A stretch of 42,100 bases of DNA from Anaerotignum sp. (GTDB taxonomy: Bacteria > Bacillota > Clostridia > Lachnospirales > Anaerotignaceae). This document shows positions 23,527-29,431 of this stretch, one piece after another. Numbering within the stretch: the first letter of the stretch is position 1; each line of letters begins with the position of its first letter. The DNA is taken from the NCBI GenBank assembly GCA_020024255.1, contig JAHHTX010000004.1, positions 1-42,100 of the forward strand, in the 5' to 3' direction. The translations under genes were made by a program, and so were the position numbers. The notes under the pieces are model-generated. The model was not told the DNA's origin. It searched no databases and saw only the letters and a program-made list of their open reading frames with translations.

Positions 23527-23734
23527 TTTTATATCCCTCCTGCTCTTGTTTTGCTGCTTCCAGTTCTTCCACTACGTCATATAAATGATTGCTTACTTTA
23601 TCCACCATTTTTCGATTGCTTACCCCTTCTTTTTTTCCATCCAGCATTTCCTCTGCCAGTGCATTGATTAGTGCTTCCAATACCTCAAATCTCGTTGTTG
23701 CTCCTTTTACTGCAACCATGATACATTTTTCCAT
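23516..23734 (-). CDS. Small helical phage protein, unknown
   Basis: 72 residues (KGATTRFEVLEALINALAEE, then VSNRKMVDKVSNHLYDVVEE and a short Lys/Glu tail). The length, overall helical pattern and translation-initiation sequence resemble the following 65-residue gene, with which it overlaps by 11 bases. No known motif is visible. It is part of the early operon between the membrane protein and the unknown Lys-rich protein. Confidence 0.55.
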   Translation of the reverse strand: MEKCIMVAVKGATTRFEVLEALINALAEEMLDGKKEGVSNRKMVDKVSNHLYDVVEELEAAKQEQEGYKNGK

Positions 23735-23752
23735 TTTTATCTTCCTCCTGCT
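23520..23752 (-). repeat. Duplicated translation-initiation segments of two adjacent small genes
   Basis: The minus-strand sequence AGAGCAGGAGG, a short A/T-rich spacer ending ATAAAAATGGAAAA, occurs before both small genes (about 23520-23542 and 23727-23752) with only two or three differences. This indicates a local duplication of the ribosome-binding region and start codon. Confidence 0.6.
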
Positions 23753-23997
23753 CTTTTCTCAAAAAATATTCTTCCAACTGCCAACACTGCAAAAAACACA
23801 ACTGCCATTTCTATCACCAGCCGTCCTCTTGGATTTTCCAAAATCATGACACTGCATAATGAAGATAAGAAACCAGTTGACAACATTACTGCACTGCACA
23901 ACACACATTTCCCGACTTTGGCAAGTCGTTCCTTTCTTCTATTCTGTTTATGTAACAATCTCAATGCCCTGCGGATTTCTAAATCACTAGCCTGCAT
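23737..23997 (-). CDS. Small two-helix membrane protein of phage
   Basis: About 86 residues from MQASDLEIRRALRLLHKQNR; AAGGAGGGACAAGCT lies before this ATG and an upstream in-frame start overlaps it. After a basic cytoplasmic N-terminus come two predicted transmembrane segments: CVLCSAVMLSTGFLSSLCSV and LVIEMAVVFFAVLAVGRIFF. The C-terminus is basic (EKRAGGR). It could be a membrane anchor or exclusion protein; there is no direct evidence of function. Confidence 0.6.
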   Translation of the reverse strand: MQASDLEIRRALRLLHKQNRRKERLAKVGKCVLCSAVMLSTGFLSSLCSVMILENPRGRLVIEMAVVFFAVLAVGRIFFEKRAGGR

Positions 23998-24023
23998 AGC
24001 TTGTCCCTCCTTCACTTTGCCCC

Positions 24024-24524
24024 CTATTCCATTTTTCTGTATTCCTTGTGCTTAGGATTGTATTCTAAATCCACTGGTGTATCACAGTGAATACAACGCA
24101 TTTCGATTATTGGATTCGTTCTATTAGTTTTGTATACCCAGTTGTTCCCACATTCACAAAGCCATTTGATCTTGCTTAGTCCTTTTAAAACAGTTTCTTT
24201 TCCACAGTGTTCACATACATAGGTGTCTATGGGTGTCTTTGCAGAAAAATTTCCTACTTCCCCACAATGCTCGCATTTTATAGAAAGCATCCCTTTGTAT
24301 TTTTCTCCTTCCTCAACCTGTTCTTTTTCTGGATCTGCTTCTTCAGATTGTGGTGTTATGCATTTTTTTACTTTTGGCGGTTTCTTCAGAACTTGTGCAA
24401 CCTGCCTTGTTTCTGTATGTTGCATAACAGCACACTGTAATGCCAAATTCATCAGTATAACAACTTTTTCTTCCGGCATATCAAAAACCATATTTCCTAA
24501 TGCTGCCTTTATACTTATTTTCAC
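24024..24524 (-). CDS. Zinc-ribbon phage protein of unknown function
   Basis: 166 residues with a GTG start directly after the preceding stop. The N-terminal ~60 residues are helical (VVILMNLALQCAVMQHTETR). The C-terminal half has several CxxC pairs: SIKCEHCGEVGNF, YVCEHCGKETVL, WLCECGNNW and MRCIHCDTPV, forming about two treble-clef or ribbon zinc sites. Such modules bind nucleic acids or proteins. I do not recognise a family with known function. Confidence 0.65.
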   Translation of the reverse strand: MKISIKAALGNMVFDMPEEKVVILMNLALQCAVMQHTETRQVAQVLKKPPKVKKCITPQSEEADPEKEQVEEGEKYKGMLSIKCEHCGEVGNFSAKTPIDTYVCEHCGKETVLKGLSKIKWLCECGNNWVYKTNRTNPIIEMRCIHCDTPVDLEYNPKHKEYRKME

Positions 24525-24704
24525 TCACTTCGCCCACCTTTCCAAAACCAACAACACATCTTCTATGTACGTATAATAAGCAATCTTCCTTTCCAGTCCC
24601 TCAATATCTTCCCTTTTGGCATTCCGCTTTCTTGCCGAAAGAAGATTCCGCTCCGCTGCCGTCAGCTTCTTTCTTGTGATGCTGAGTGCTTCTTTTTGGT
24701 CCAT
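24525..24704 (-). CDS. Small phage protein with long helix
   Basis: About 59 residues from MDQKEALSITRKKLTAAERN, preceded by GGAGAAAAAAAGGC. It is a basic, probably coiled-coil helix pair (SARKRNAKREDIEGLERKIA, then YIEDVLLVLERWAK). It ends immediately before the GTG of the zinc-ribbon gene. Its first ~100 bases overlap the upstream gene in another frame. Unknown function. Confidence 0.55.
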   Translation of the reverse strand: MDQKEALSITRKKLTAAERNLLSARKRNAKREDIEGLERKIAYYTYIEDVLLVLERWAK

Positions 24705-24834
24705 GCCTTTTTTTCTCCTTCCGCTTCTGTCTGCATTTGGGGCAAATGTACCCATGCCTTGTGTCCTGATTGATGGCTATGTTCCATAACTCCCTGCAAT
24801 CCTTGCAGACTGCATATCGCTTGTCTTTATCCAT
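24601..24834 (-). CDS. Small zinc-ribbon phage protein overlapping the next gene
   Basis: 77 residues. The N-terminal half is a clear zinc ribbon, VCKDCRELWNIAINQDTRHG then ICPKCRQKRK (two CxxC pairs 20 residues apart). The second half is low-complexity and polar and coincides with the overlapping downstream gene read in another frame, so the conserved protein may be only the ribbon. The ribosome site AAAGGAC precedes the ATG. Possibly DNA- or RNA-binding; function unknown. Confidence 0.55.
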   Translation of the reverse strand: MDKDKRYAVCKDCRELWNIAINQDTRHGYICPKCRQKRKEKKRHGPKRSTQHHKKEADGSGAESSFGKKAECQKGRY

Positions 24835-24869
24835 GCTTGTCCTTTCCGGAAAAGAGGGTATCCCCTCTT

Positions 24870-25064
24870 TTATAGTGTTTTGCTTTCCTGCTTTTTCTCC
24901 TCAATGATATATCCATGCCGACGTGCTACAGCCTGCATTGCCCGAAGATTCCACTTTTTGGATAATTCGATTTGTTCTTCTCTCGGAATATCCTCCCATG
25001 GAATAATCTCATCCCCACGCACTACCTTTATACTGAATGATGGAATACCTCTTCTTTTTCCCAT
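24870..25064 (-). CDS. Small phage early protein, unknown
   Basis: About 64 residues from MGKRRGIPSFSIKVVRGDEI, with AAAGGAGGCGATATAT before the ATG. It continues with EDIPREEQIELSKKWNLRAM and ARRHGYIIEEK. It looks like a compact helical protein without recognised domain. It is the first clear gene of the leftward early block after the regulatory intergenic space at 25,065-25,322. Confidence 0.55.
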   Translation of the reverse strand: MGKRRGIPSFSIKVVRGDEIIPWEDIPREEQIELSKKWNLRAMQAVARRHGYIIEEKKQESKTL

Positions 25065-25241
25065 ATATATCGCCTCCTTTATTCCACTGTATGTCACTCA
25101 CATTTTGTCCTATTATTCAATCTTGCTTTTTCCCCCTTTTCATGTCTTTTGTTGTAATACCTCCAGCTTTCAACCCTAATGCCTATACTCTTGCACTTAC
25201 CCAATCCATTCCTTCATCATAAAAAGGGAACGCTCTTTTTC

Positions 25242-25270
25242 TTGACTTCCTACTCCTTTCCTCCTATTCT
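25242..25270 (+). promoter_or_regulatory. Promoter of the small plus-strand early gene
   Basis: TTGACT, 17 bases and TATTCT precede the plus-strand gene at 25323 by about 50 bases. The rest of the 258-base intergenic space contains one copy of the 29-bp repeat and no further convincing frame. Confidence 0.55.
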
Positions 25271-25322
25271 GAAAATACAGGCTGTTGCCGCAGCCAAGTA
25301 TAAAAGGAAAGGAGGTATGTGT

Positions 25323-25514
25323 ATGGATACAACAAAATTAGATAGAAATTTAGACCAAATTCTTCAAGATTTTGCATCAGAAACGAGAATGTTATTCTCT
25401 GAAAACAGTAAAGAGCCTGCTTCTATTGAAGATATTTCTGATTTGGCAAAACAAACTTTTTATGCTTTAAACAGTATGAAAAAAGAAATCATTGATTTTC
25501 TAAATAACAACTAA
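25323..25514 (+). CDS. Small acidic phage protein on the opposite strand of the early block
   Basis: 63 residues from MDTTKLDRNLDQILQDFASE, with AGGAGG seven bases before this ATG; an earlier in-frame ATG is too close to the ribosome site. It is helical and acidic (SKEPASIEDISDLAKQTFYA, ending EIIDFLNNN). It has its own promoter and runs against the early operon, overlapping the 3' end of the convergent gene by 26 bases. An anti-repressor, excisionase or lysogeny-related role is conceivable only by position. Confidence 0.6.
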   Translation: MDTTKLDRNLDQILQDFASETRMLFSENSKEPASIEDISDLAKQTFYALNSMKKEIIDFLNNN

Positions 25515-25698
25515 TTTTCTCTTGTGCCTGCATTGTTTCATTTTCTTGTGCAGGCACAATCTCCATTTCAATCCTTTTTCCCAAACCACTGTATCCCTGT
25601 AAAATTTCATGCAATTCCTGCAAGATTTCCTCTGCTCTTTCAATCTCATCCATAATTTGCTTTGAATTGCTGATTTTGATATATGTTTTTAAATTCAT
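25489..25698 (-). CDS. Small helical phage protein, unknown
   Basis: 69 residues: TYIKISNSKQIMDEIERAEE, ILQELHEILQGYSGLGKRIE, MEIVPAQENE and a Gln-rich end. Heptad-like spacing suggests a coiled coil. It is convergent with the plus-strand gene and overlaps its 3' end. It follows a 29-bp repeat and the 23-codon micro-frame. Function unknown. Confidence 0.5.
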   Translation of the reverse strand: MNLKTYIKISNSKQIMDEIERAEEILQELHEILQGYSGLGKRIEMEIVPAQENETMQAQEKISCYLENQ

Positions 25699-25748
25699 GC
25701 TACACCTACACCTCTCTTTTTCTTAAATTGTTGTAATACTTCTAGCTT

Positions 25749-25820
25749 TCAATCCTCAAATTCGTTCTGACCTTCCAGAATCCCGATAGCCACTTCCAAA
25801 TCTCCTCTACTGCATTTCAT
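25749..25820 (-). CDS. 23-codon micro-gene behind the HTH gene
   Basis: GGAGGGAAAAGT precedes an ATG that opens MKCSRGDLEVAIGILEGQNE and ends FED, 23 residues. The ribosome site is strong and the peptide is acidic and helical, with no membrane segment. It lies directly downstream of the small HTH gene, with an operator-like palindrome in between. Too short to judge by sequence alone; initiation signal and position are the evidence. Confidence 0.4.
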   Translation of the reverse strand: MKCSRGDLEVAIGILEGQNEFED

Positions 25821-25841
25821 ACTTTTCCCTCCTTTTGTAGA

Positions 25842-25854
25842 TTGCATTATGCAA
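25842..25854. promoter_or_regulatory. Operator-like palindrome TTGCATTATGCAA
   Basis: A perfect 6+1+6 palindrome in the gap between the HTH gene and the micro-gene. It shares TTGCATAATG (minus strand) with the MORN promoter and with the promoter of the HTH gene, so it is probably a third binding site of the same regulator. No good promoter surrounds it. Confidence 0.6.
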
Positions 25855-25857
25855 CAA

Positions 25858-26061
25858 TTACACAAAAAAATATATTCCAAATTCTCCTGTAGAAATTTTT
25901 AAAATCTCTGCAATTTTTTCTGCTTCTTCTAAATCCATTGGGCGTAAATTGTTGATTTTTTGGCTCACTGTTGGTGCTGCTTTGCCAATTGATTTTGCAA
26001 TATCTTTTTGTGTAACTCCTAATTCTACCATTCTGCCTTTTATCTTTTTACTATTAAGCAT
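25858..26061 (-). CDS. Small XRE-family regulator, Cro-like
   Basis: 67 residues from MLNSKKIKGRMVELGVTQKD, with GGAGGG upstream; the frame extends further but that part overlaps the promoter. The helix-turn-helix is KDIAKSIGKAAPTVSQKINN, then PMDLEEAEKIAEILKISTGE. It is divergent from the repressor gene at 26225 and heads the leftward early direction, which is the Cro position. Its promoter contains a copy of the TTGCRTAATG motif, so it may be autoregulated. Confidence 0.85.
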   Translation of the reverse strand: MLNSKKIKGRMVELGVTQKDIAKSIGKAAPTVSQKINNLRPMDLEEAEKIAEILKISTGEFGIYFFV

Positions 26062-26101
26062 ATATCTTCCCTCCTTCTTTAACACTTCGTTTTGTACCAC
26101 G

Positions 26102-26130
26102 ATTGTAGCATTACGCAACATATTTGTCAA
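26102..26130 (-). promoter_or_regulatory. Leftward early promoter with operator in the spacer
   Basis: On the minus strand TTGACA, 17 bases and TACAAT form a strong promoter for the small HTH gene. The spacer contains GTTGCGTAATGC, matching the motif at the MORN promoter and at 25842. Confidence 0.75.
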
Positions 26131-26132
26131 TA

Positions 26133-26190
26133 GCACTGTGCAATTTTTTTTATAATTATTTTAATTTATGCTTGCTCTGTGCAATTTTTT
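26133..26190. promoter_or_regulatory. Two direct operator-like repeats in the lysogeny switch
   Basis: GCACTGTGCAATTTTTTT (26133-26150) and GCTCTGTGCAATTTTTT (26174-26190) are 41 bases apart, close to four helical turns. The first abuts the leftward -35; the second sits in the rightward promoter spacer. This is what cooperative repressor operators would look like, distinct from the TTGCRTAATG motif. Confidence 0.6.
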
Positions 26191-26200
26191 ATAGTATAAT
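26172..26200 (+). promoter_or_regulatory. Repressor promoter
   Basis: TTGCTC, 17 bases and TATAAT lie just before the AGGAGGATTT ribosome site of the repressor gene. The weak -35 suggests dependence on an activator or a modest level. The second operator-like repeat lies within the spacer. Confidence 0.6.
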
Positions 26201-26224
26201 TCCTTGCAAAAGGAGGATTTATTT

Positions 26225-26656
26225 ATGGATTTAGAAATTTTAGGAGAACGATTAAAATATGCTCGAAATGAACTTAGAAATATGAGCCTTCAAGATATTG
26301 CTGATGCAGTAGGTGTTGCACGCTCTACTGTTCAACGGTATGAAAATGGAAAAATACAAAATATCAAACTTCCTGTTGTTGAATCTTTTGCTCGTGCTTT
26401 AGGTGTGAATCCTGCATGGTTAATTGGAAAATCAGATGATATAAAAATCCCTTCATCTAATAGTATTGCTATCCCACAAGAAGAAAAACTTACTTCTCTT
26501 ATAGAACAAATTCAACATCAGTATGGTGATGAAACTTCTCATGCTTTTTCCCTCTATCTTCGTTTAGATGATATAGATAAAGGGAAAATCACAGAAAGAA
26601 TGGAAACTTTCCTTGAAGATAAAAAATATAAAAAACCTATATCCAAAAATGCGTAA
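26225..26656 (+). CDS. CI-like XRE repressor
   Basis: 143 residues from MDLEILGERLKYARNELRNM behind AGGAGGATTTATTT. The helix-turn-helix is SLQDIADAVGVARSTVQRYE, followed by ALGVNPAWLIGKSDD, the usual phage repressor arrangement. The C-terminal ~60 residues (LTSLIEQIQHQYGDETSHAF, LYLRLDDIDKGKITERMETF) are helical and lack the Ser-Lys peptidase of LexA-type repressors, so induction should not depend on RecA-stimulated self-cleavage. Together with the divergent small HTH gene it forms the lysogeny switch. Confidence 0.88.
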   Translation: MDLEILGERLKYARNELRNMSLQDIADAVGVARSTVQRYENGKIQNIKLPVVESFARALGVNPAWLIGKSDDIKIPSSNSIAIPQEEKLTSLIEQIQHQYGDETSHAFSLYLRLDDIDKGKITERMETFLEDKKYKKPISKNA

Positions 26657-26754
26657 AAAATATACTCTATTGTGACTTTACAAAAGACTGAAAAAGGGGG
26701 TTTTTCATACTGATAGAAGAATACTACCAAAAAACAATGAAAGGAGAGATATGT

Positions 26755-27486
26755 ATGGACTTTAGTAGAATTGATGCTTTAACTGCCCAGCTTTGTTCTA
26801 TGCGTCCCTTAAACCAAGCAGAACTACAGCGATTGCATGAGGAATTCATGATAGAAAACACCTATGATTCCAATGCCATCGAGGGAAATACTCTGACATT
26901 GCAGGAAACTGCCCTAATATTACAAAAAGGTATCACCATAGCAGAGAAACCCCTTCGGGACCATCTGGAAGCAATCGGACATAAAGACGCATTCTTCTAT
27001 GTGATGGAACTGGCTGACCGAAAAGAGCCGCTGACAGAGCGTAGCATAAAAGATATTCATGCACTGGTATTGATGAATGATGCCGCAAATCGTGGTATAT
27101 ATCGTCGCCTTCCTGTTCGTATCATGGGTGCGACACATACACCACCACAGCCCTATCTCGTACCGGTGGAAATGGAAAGACTGATGGTACAGTATGAAGA
27201 AATGAAACAACAAAAGCATATTCTGGAAGCAATCGGAATGCTGCACTTATTGTTCGAGGGTATTCATCCGTTTATTGACGGCAACGGCAGAACAGGACGC
27301 TTGATATTGAATTTGGAATTGATTAAAGCAGGTATGCTGCCCATCAATATCAAATTTACAGACCGTCGTAAGTATTACGCTTGCTTTGAGGAATACTATC
27401 AGAATGGCAATGCCGATGCCATGATACAGATGATTGCAGAATATGAAGTGGAAGCATTAGAAAATAGAATTGCTATTTTAATGTAG
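26755..27486 (+). CDS. Fic family protein (probable AMP-transferase), class II
   Basis: 243 residues from MDFSRIDALTAQLCSMRPLN, with GGAGAGATATGT before this ATG. The Fic motif HPFIDGNGRTGR (171-182) is complete, with catalytic His171. An N-terminal inhibitory helix motif is present in SNAIEGN (Ser39-Asn45, inhibitory Glu43), so activity is probably autoinhibited, as in class II Fic proteins. Fic enzymes transfer AMP or other groups to hydroxyl side chains of target proteins. It lies between the repressor and the integrase, where cargo genes for lysogen fitness or phage defence occur. Target unknown. Confidence 0.88.
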   Translation: MDFSRIDALTAQLCSMRPLNQAELQRLHEEFMIENTYDSNAIEGNTLTLQETALILQKGITIAEKPLRDHLEAIGHKDAFFYVMELADRKEPLTERSIKDIHALVLMNDAANRGIYRRLPVRIMGATHTPPQPYLVPVEMERLMVQYEEMKQQKHILEAIGMLHLLFEGIHPFIDGNGRTGRLILNLELIKAGMLPINIKFTDRRKYYACFEEYYQNGNADAMIQMIAEYEVEALENRIAILM

Positions 27487-27537
27487 GCGGTCTTTGTATT
27501 ACCACCAAACGCACATATCTTATACTATATGACCGCC
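27486..27537 (+). other. Inverted repeat between fic and the recombinase gene
   Basis: GGCGGTC (27486-27492) and GACCGCC (27531-27537) flank a 38-base loop and are followed by ATTTT. It could be a weak terminator for fic or a binding site; the loop is long and the T run short. Confidence 0.35.
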
Positions 27538-27574
27538 ATTTTGAATACCATAAAACCAAGAAGGAGGTCTTTTT

Positions 27575-29032
27575 ATGATAATCGCAGCCGCCTATGTGCG
27601 TGTATCCACCGATGAACAAACAGACTATTCCCCTGCCGTCCAGCTGGAAGAAATTCTTGACTTTGCAAAAAAACAAGGTTGGTCTATCCCAAAAGAATTT
27701 ATATTTACAGATGAAGGCATTTCCGGCCGGAATGCCAAAAACCGCCCTGCATTTCAAGACATGATACGGCAGGCAAGAAAAAAATCAAATCATATTCAAT
27801 ATATTATCGTCCATAAATATGACCGCTTCGCCCGCTCCAAAGATGATGCTGTTTTGTATAAAGCACTGTTAAAAAAAGATGGTGTGAAAGTGGTTTCTGT
27901 AAAAGAACCCATACCCCAAGACGATAAATTTGCCGTTATCTATGAAAGTATGTTGGAAGCTATGGCAGAATACTATTCTTTGAACTTGTCCGAAGAAGTG
28001 AAAAAAACCATGCACAAAAAAGCTGAAAATGGTGAATGGCAGACTGCCGCTCCATTTGGTTATCGCAATGAAAATAAAACGCTCATAATAGAGCCGAAAG
28101 AAGCAAATGCAGTTCGTTTTTTATTTGACCGCTATGCTGCAGGTGTTTCCATGTTTGTATTGGCACACCACCTAAACGATTTGGGATTACGGACACACCG
28201 AGGAAATTTATTTGAAGTTCGCACAATACAATATATCCTGCACAATCCTGTATACAAAGGATATGCCCGTTGGACACCCAATGAAAAAATGAAACGGGAT
28301 TTTGAAAACCCCAATACCATTATCCGAAAAGGAAACTGGGAGCCCATCATCTCCGAAACAATTTGGGAACAGGTGGCAGAACGGCAACGACAGGAAAAGC
28401 GGACATACTATCCGAAAAAACGCAGTAATACTGAAAACTTGCACTGGTTAAGTGCTATGGTAAAATGTTCTTCCTGCGGTCGGTCATTAGTTGTGGGACC
28501 CCAATATAAACACGGTGGTTTTCAATTCCAATGCGGAGGATACAGCCACGGTCAATGCAAAATATCACACAGCATCAGTTCCAAACGTCTGATACCCGCT
28601 ATATTAAACGCTTTGGAACAAGTGGCAGCTGATATAAACGTATTGGAAAATTACAATATCTATCGTGAAACACCAAACATCAAAGAGATCAGTCTATACA
28701 CAGAATTATTGCAAAAAGCGAAACAACGTCTGAAAAAAGCAAAAGAAGCCTATCTGGCAGAAGTAGATACACTAGATGAGTACCGCATCAATAAGCGGCA
28801 AATCGAAAATGAGATTACAGAATTGGAAACAAAAATAAAAGATTTGCGTACACAACAATACAAACCATTTGACCATAATGCCTTTTCTGAAAAAGTTCGT
28901 TCTGTTATCCAAATTTTAGAGAATGAAAACAGCAGCATGGATGACAAACGCTTTGCCTTGCAATCTGTAGTAGAAAAAATTGTATACCATAAAGACATAG
29001 ATAATGTAGAATTATTTATGGTGGATAAATAA
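27575..29032 (+). CDS. Large serine recombinase (phage integrase)
   Basis: 485 residues, AAGGAGGTCTTTTT before the ATG. The resolvase domain starts AAAYVRVSTDEQTDYSPAVQ, with nucleophile Ser11, and includes EFIFTDEGISGRNAKNRPAF and YIIVHKYDRFARSKDDAVLY. A recombinase domain follows (~160-270). The zinc ribbon is KCSSCGRSLVVGPQYKHGGF and FQCGGYSHGQCK (~297-325). A coiled coil (~360-440) and a short C-terminus end the protein. It catalyses attP x attB integration and, with a directionality factor, excision. It lies at the very end of the prophage with its stop about 25 bases from the host cotJC reading frame. Confidence 0.93.
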   Translation: MIIAAAYVRVSTDEQTDYSPAVQLEEILDFAKKQGWSIPKEFIFTDEGISGRNAKNRPAFQDMIRQARKKSNHIQYIIVHKYDRFARSKDDAVLYKALLKKDGVKVVSVKEPIPQDDKFAVIYESMLEAMAEYYSLNLSEEVKKTMHKKAENGEWQTAAPFGYRNENKTLIIEPKEANAVRFLFDRYAAGVSMFVLAHHLNDLGLRTHRGNLFEVRTIQYILHNPVYKGYARWTPNEKMKRDFENPNTIIRKGNWEPIISETIWEQVAERQRQEKRTYYPKKRSNTENLHWLSAMVKCSSCGRSLVVGPQYKHGGFQFQCGGYSHGQCKISHSISSKRLIPAILNALEQVAADINVLENYNIYRETPNIKEISLYTELLQKAKQRLKKAKEAYLAEVDTLDEYRINKRQIENEITELETKIKDLRTQQYKPFDHNAFSEKVRSVIQILENENSSMDDKRFALQSVVEKIVYHKDIDNVELFMVDK

Positions 29033-29146
29033 CGATAGCTTATTGCAATAAGCTCCACCATACTGTTCTATCATTATCTTTGCCAGACGAGCATCTGGCT
29101 GTGTGATTTTAATGGGAAATTCCAGCTTCTTTTCATAAATCCACAT
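29012..29146 (-). pseudogene. cotJC: cotJC interrupted by the prophage (N-terminal fragment)
   Basis: The frame opens directly after the cotJB stop and reads MWIYEKKLEFPIKITQPDAR, LAKIMIEQYGGA, which is the characteristic N-terminus of CotJC, the manganese-catalase-like spore coat protein of ~190 residues. From about residue 33 it diverges (YCNKLSLFIHHK) and stops after 44 residues, antisense to the last codons of the recombinase. The remainder of cotJC is absent here and is predicted at the left end of the prophage, outside the window. The truncation therefore reflects integration rather than decay, and precise excision should restore the gene. Confidence 0.88.
29017..29066. other. Probable attR (right prophage-chromosome junction in cotJC)
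   Basis: The CotJC protein match ends at the codons for QYGGA, placing the crossover near 29,050-29,060, beside the recombinase stop. The region holds the perfect 18-bp palindrome AGCTTATTGCAATAAGCT (29037-29054) and separate arms TATGGTGGA (29017-29025) and TCCACCATA (29054-29062). Such dyads are expected for serine integrase sites. Exact core bases need the left junction. Confidence 0.7.
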
Positions 29147-29431
29147 TTACTTACACTCCTTTCCTGCAAGAGAATAATTAAAGTCCTTCTGCCAAGGCCA
29201 TGGGTCATTTTTCCACTGCCAATTTTTCTGGTTTTCAGCATAACTACGGAAAGAGCAAAGAGGACCAAATTCCGCTTCATATTTTGTGCGGACGGCATCT
29301 GCTGCTGCAATAACCTTATTATAGGCTGCAATGGCTTCTGCCTCATCAGGATGTGTGTTCAAATATAACCCCATATCTACAGCAATAAAATCCAATGATG
29401 TCAATTCATTCAAAAGCATTTCCCGATTCAT
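29147..29431 (-). CDS. cotJB: Spore coat protein CotJB
   Basis: About 94 residues from MNREMLLNELTSLDFIAVDM, whose start overlaps the cotJA stop by ATGA. Family signature segments are LYLNTHPDEAEAIAAYNKVI, CSFRSYAENQKNWQWKNDPW and PWQKDFNYSL, matching CotJB (CotJB domain, PF12652). It is made in the mother cell and deposited in the spore coat with CotJA and CotJC. The gene is intact. cotJC follows with no gap and is cut by the prophage. Confidence 0.93.
   Translation of the reverse strand: MNREMLLNELTSLDFIAVDMGLYLNTHPDEAEAIAAYNKVIAAADAVRTKYEAEFGPLCSFRSYAENQKNWQWKNDPWPWQKDFNYSLAGKECK

Larger units (their letters stand above)
25149..25756. repeat. Pair of diverged 29-bp direct repeats in the early region
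   Basis: Positions 25149-25177 and 25728-25756 share 29 bases beginning TTGTTGTAATAC and ending CTTTCAA-C/T-CCT, with only three differences, all C/T. They are 579 bases apart in the same orientation, upstream of genes 24870-25064 and 25489-25698 respectively. They may be duplicated leader sequences or binding sites; two copies are not enough for CRISPR. Confidence 0.6.

Noticed and set aside
25149..25756. CRISPR-like repeat pair
   Set aside because: Only two copies, 579 bases apart, with genes in between and no spacer array.
27486..27537. Inverted repeat as an attachment site or strong terminator
   Set aside because: It is inside the prophage, upstream of the recombinase, with a 38-base loop and a short T run; kept only as a weak structural element.
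29074..29346. 90-codon minus-strand frame overlapping cotJB and cotJC
   Set aside because: It is a shadow of the two recognised cotJ genes.
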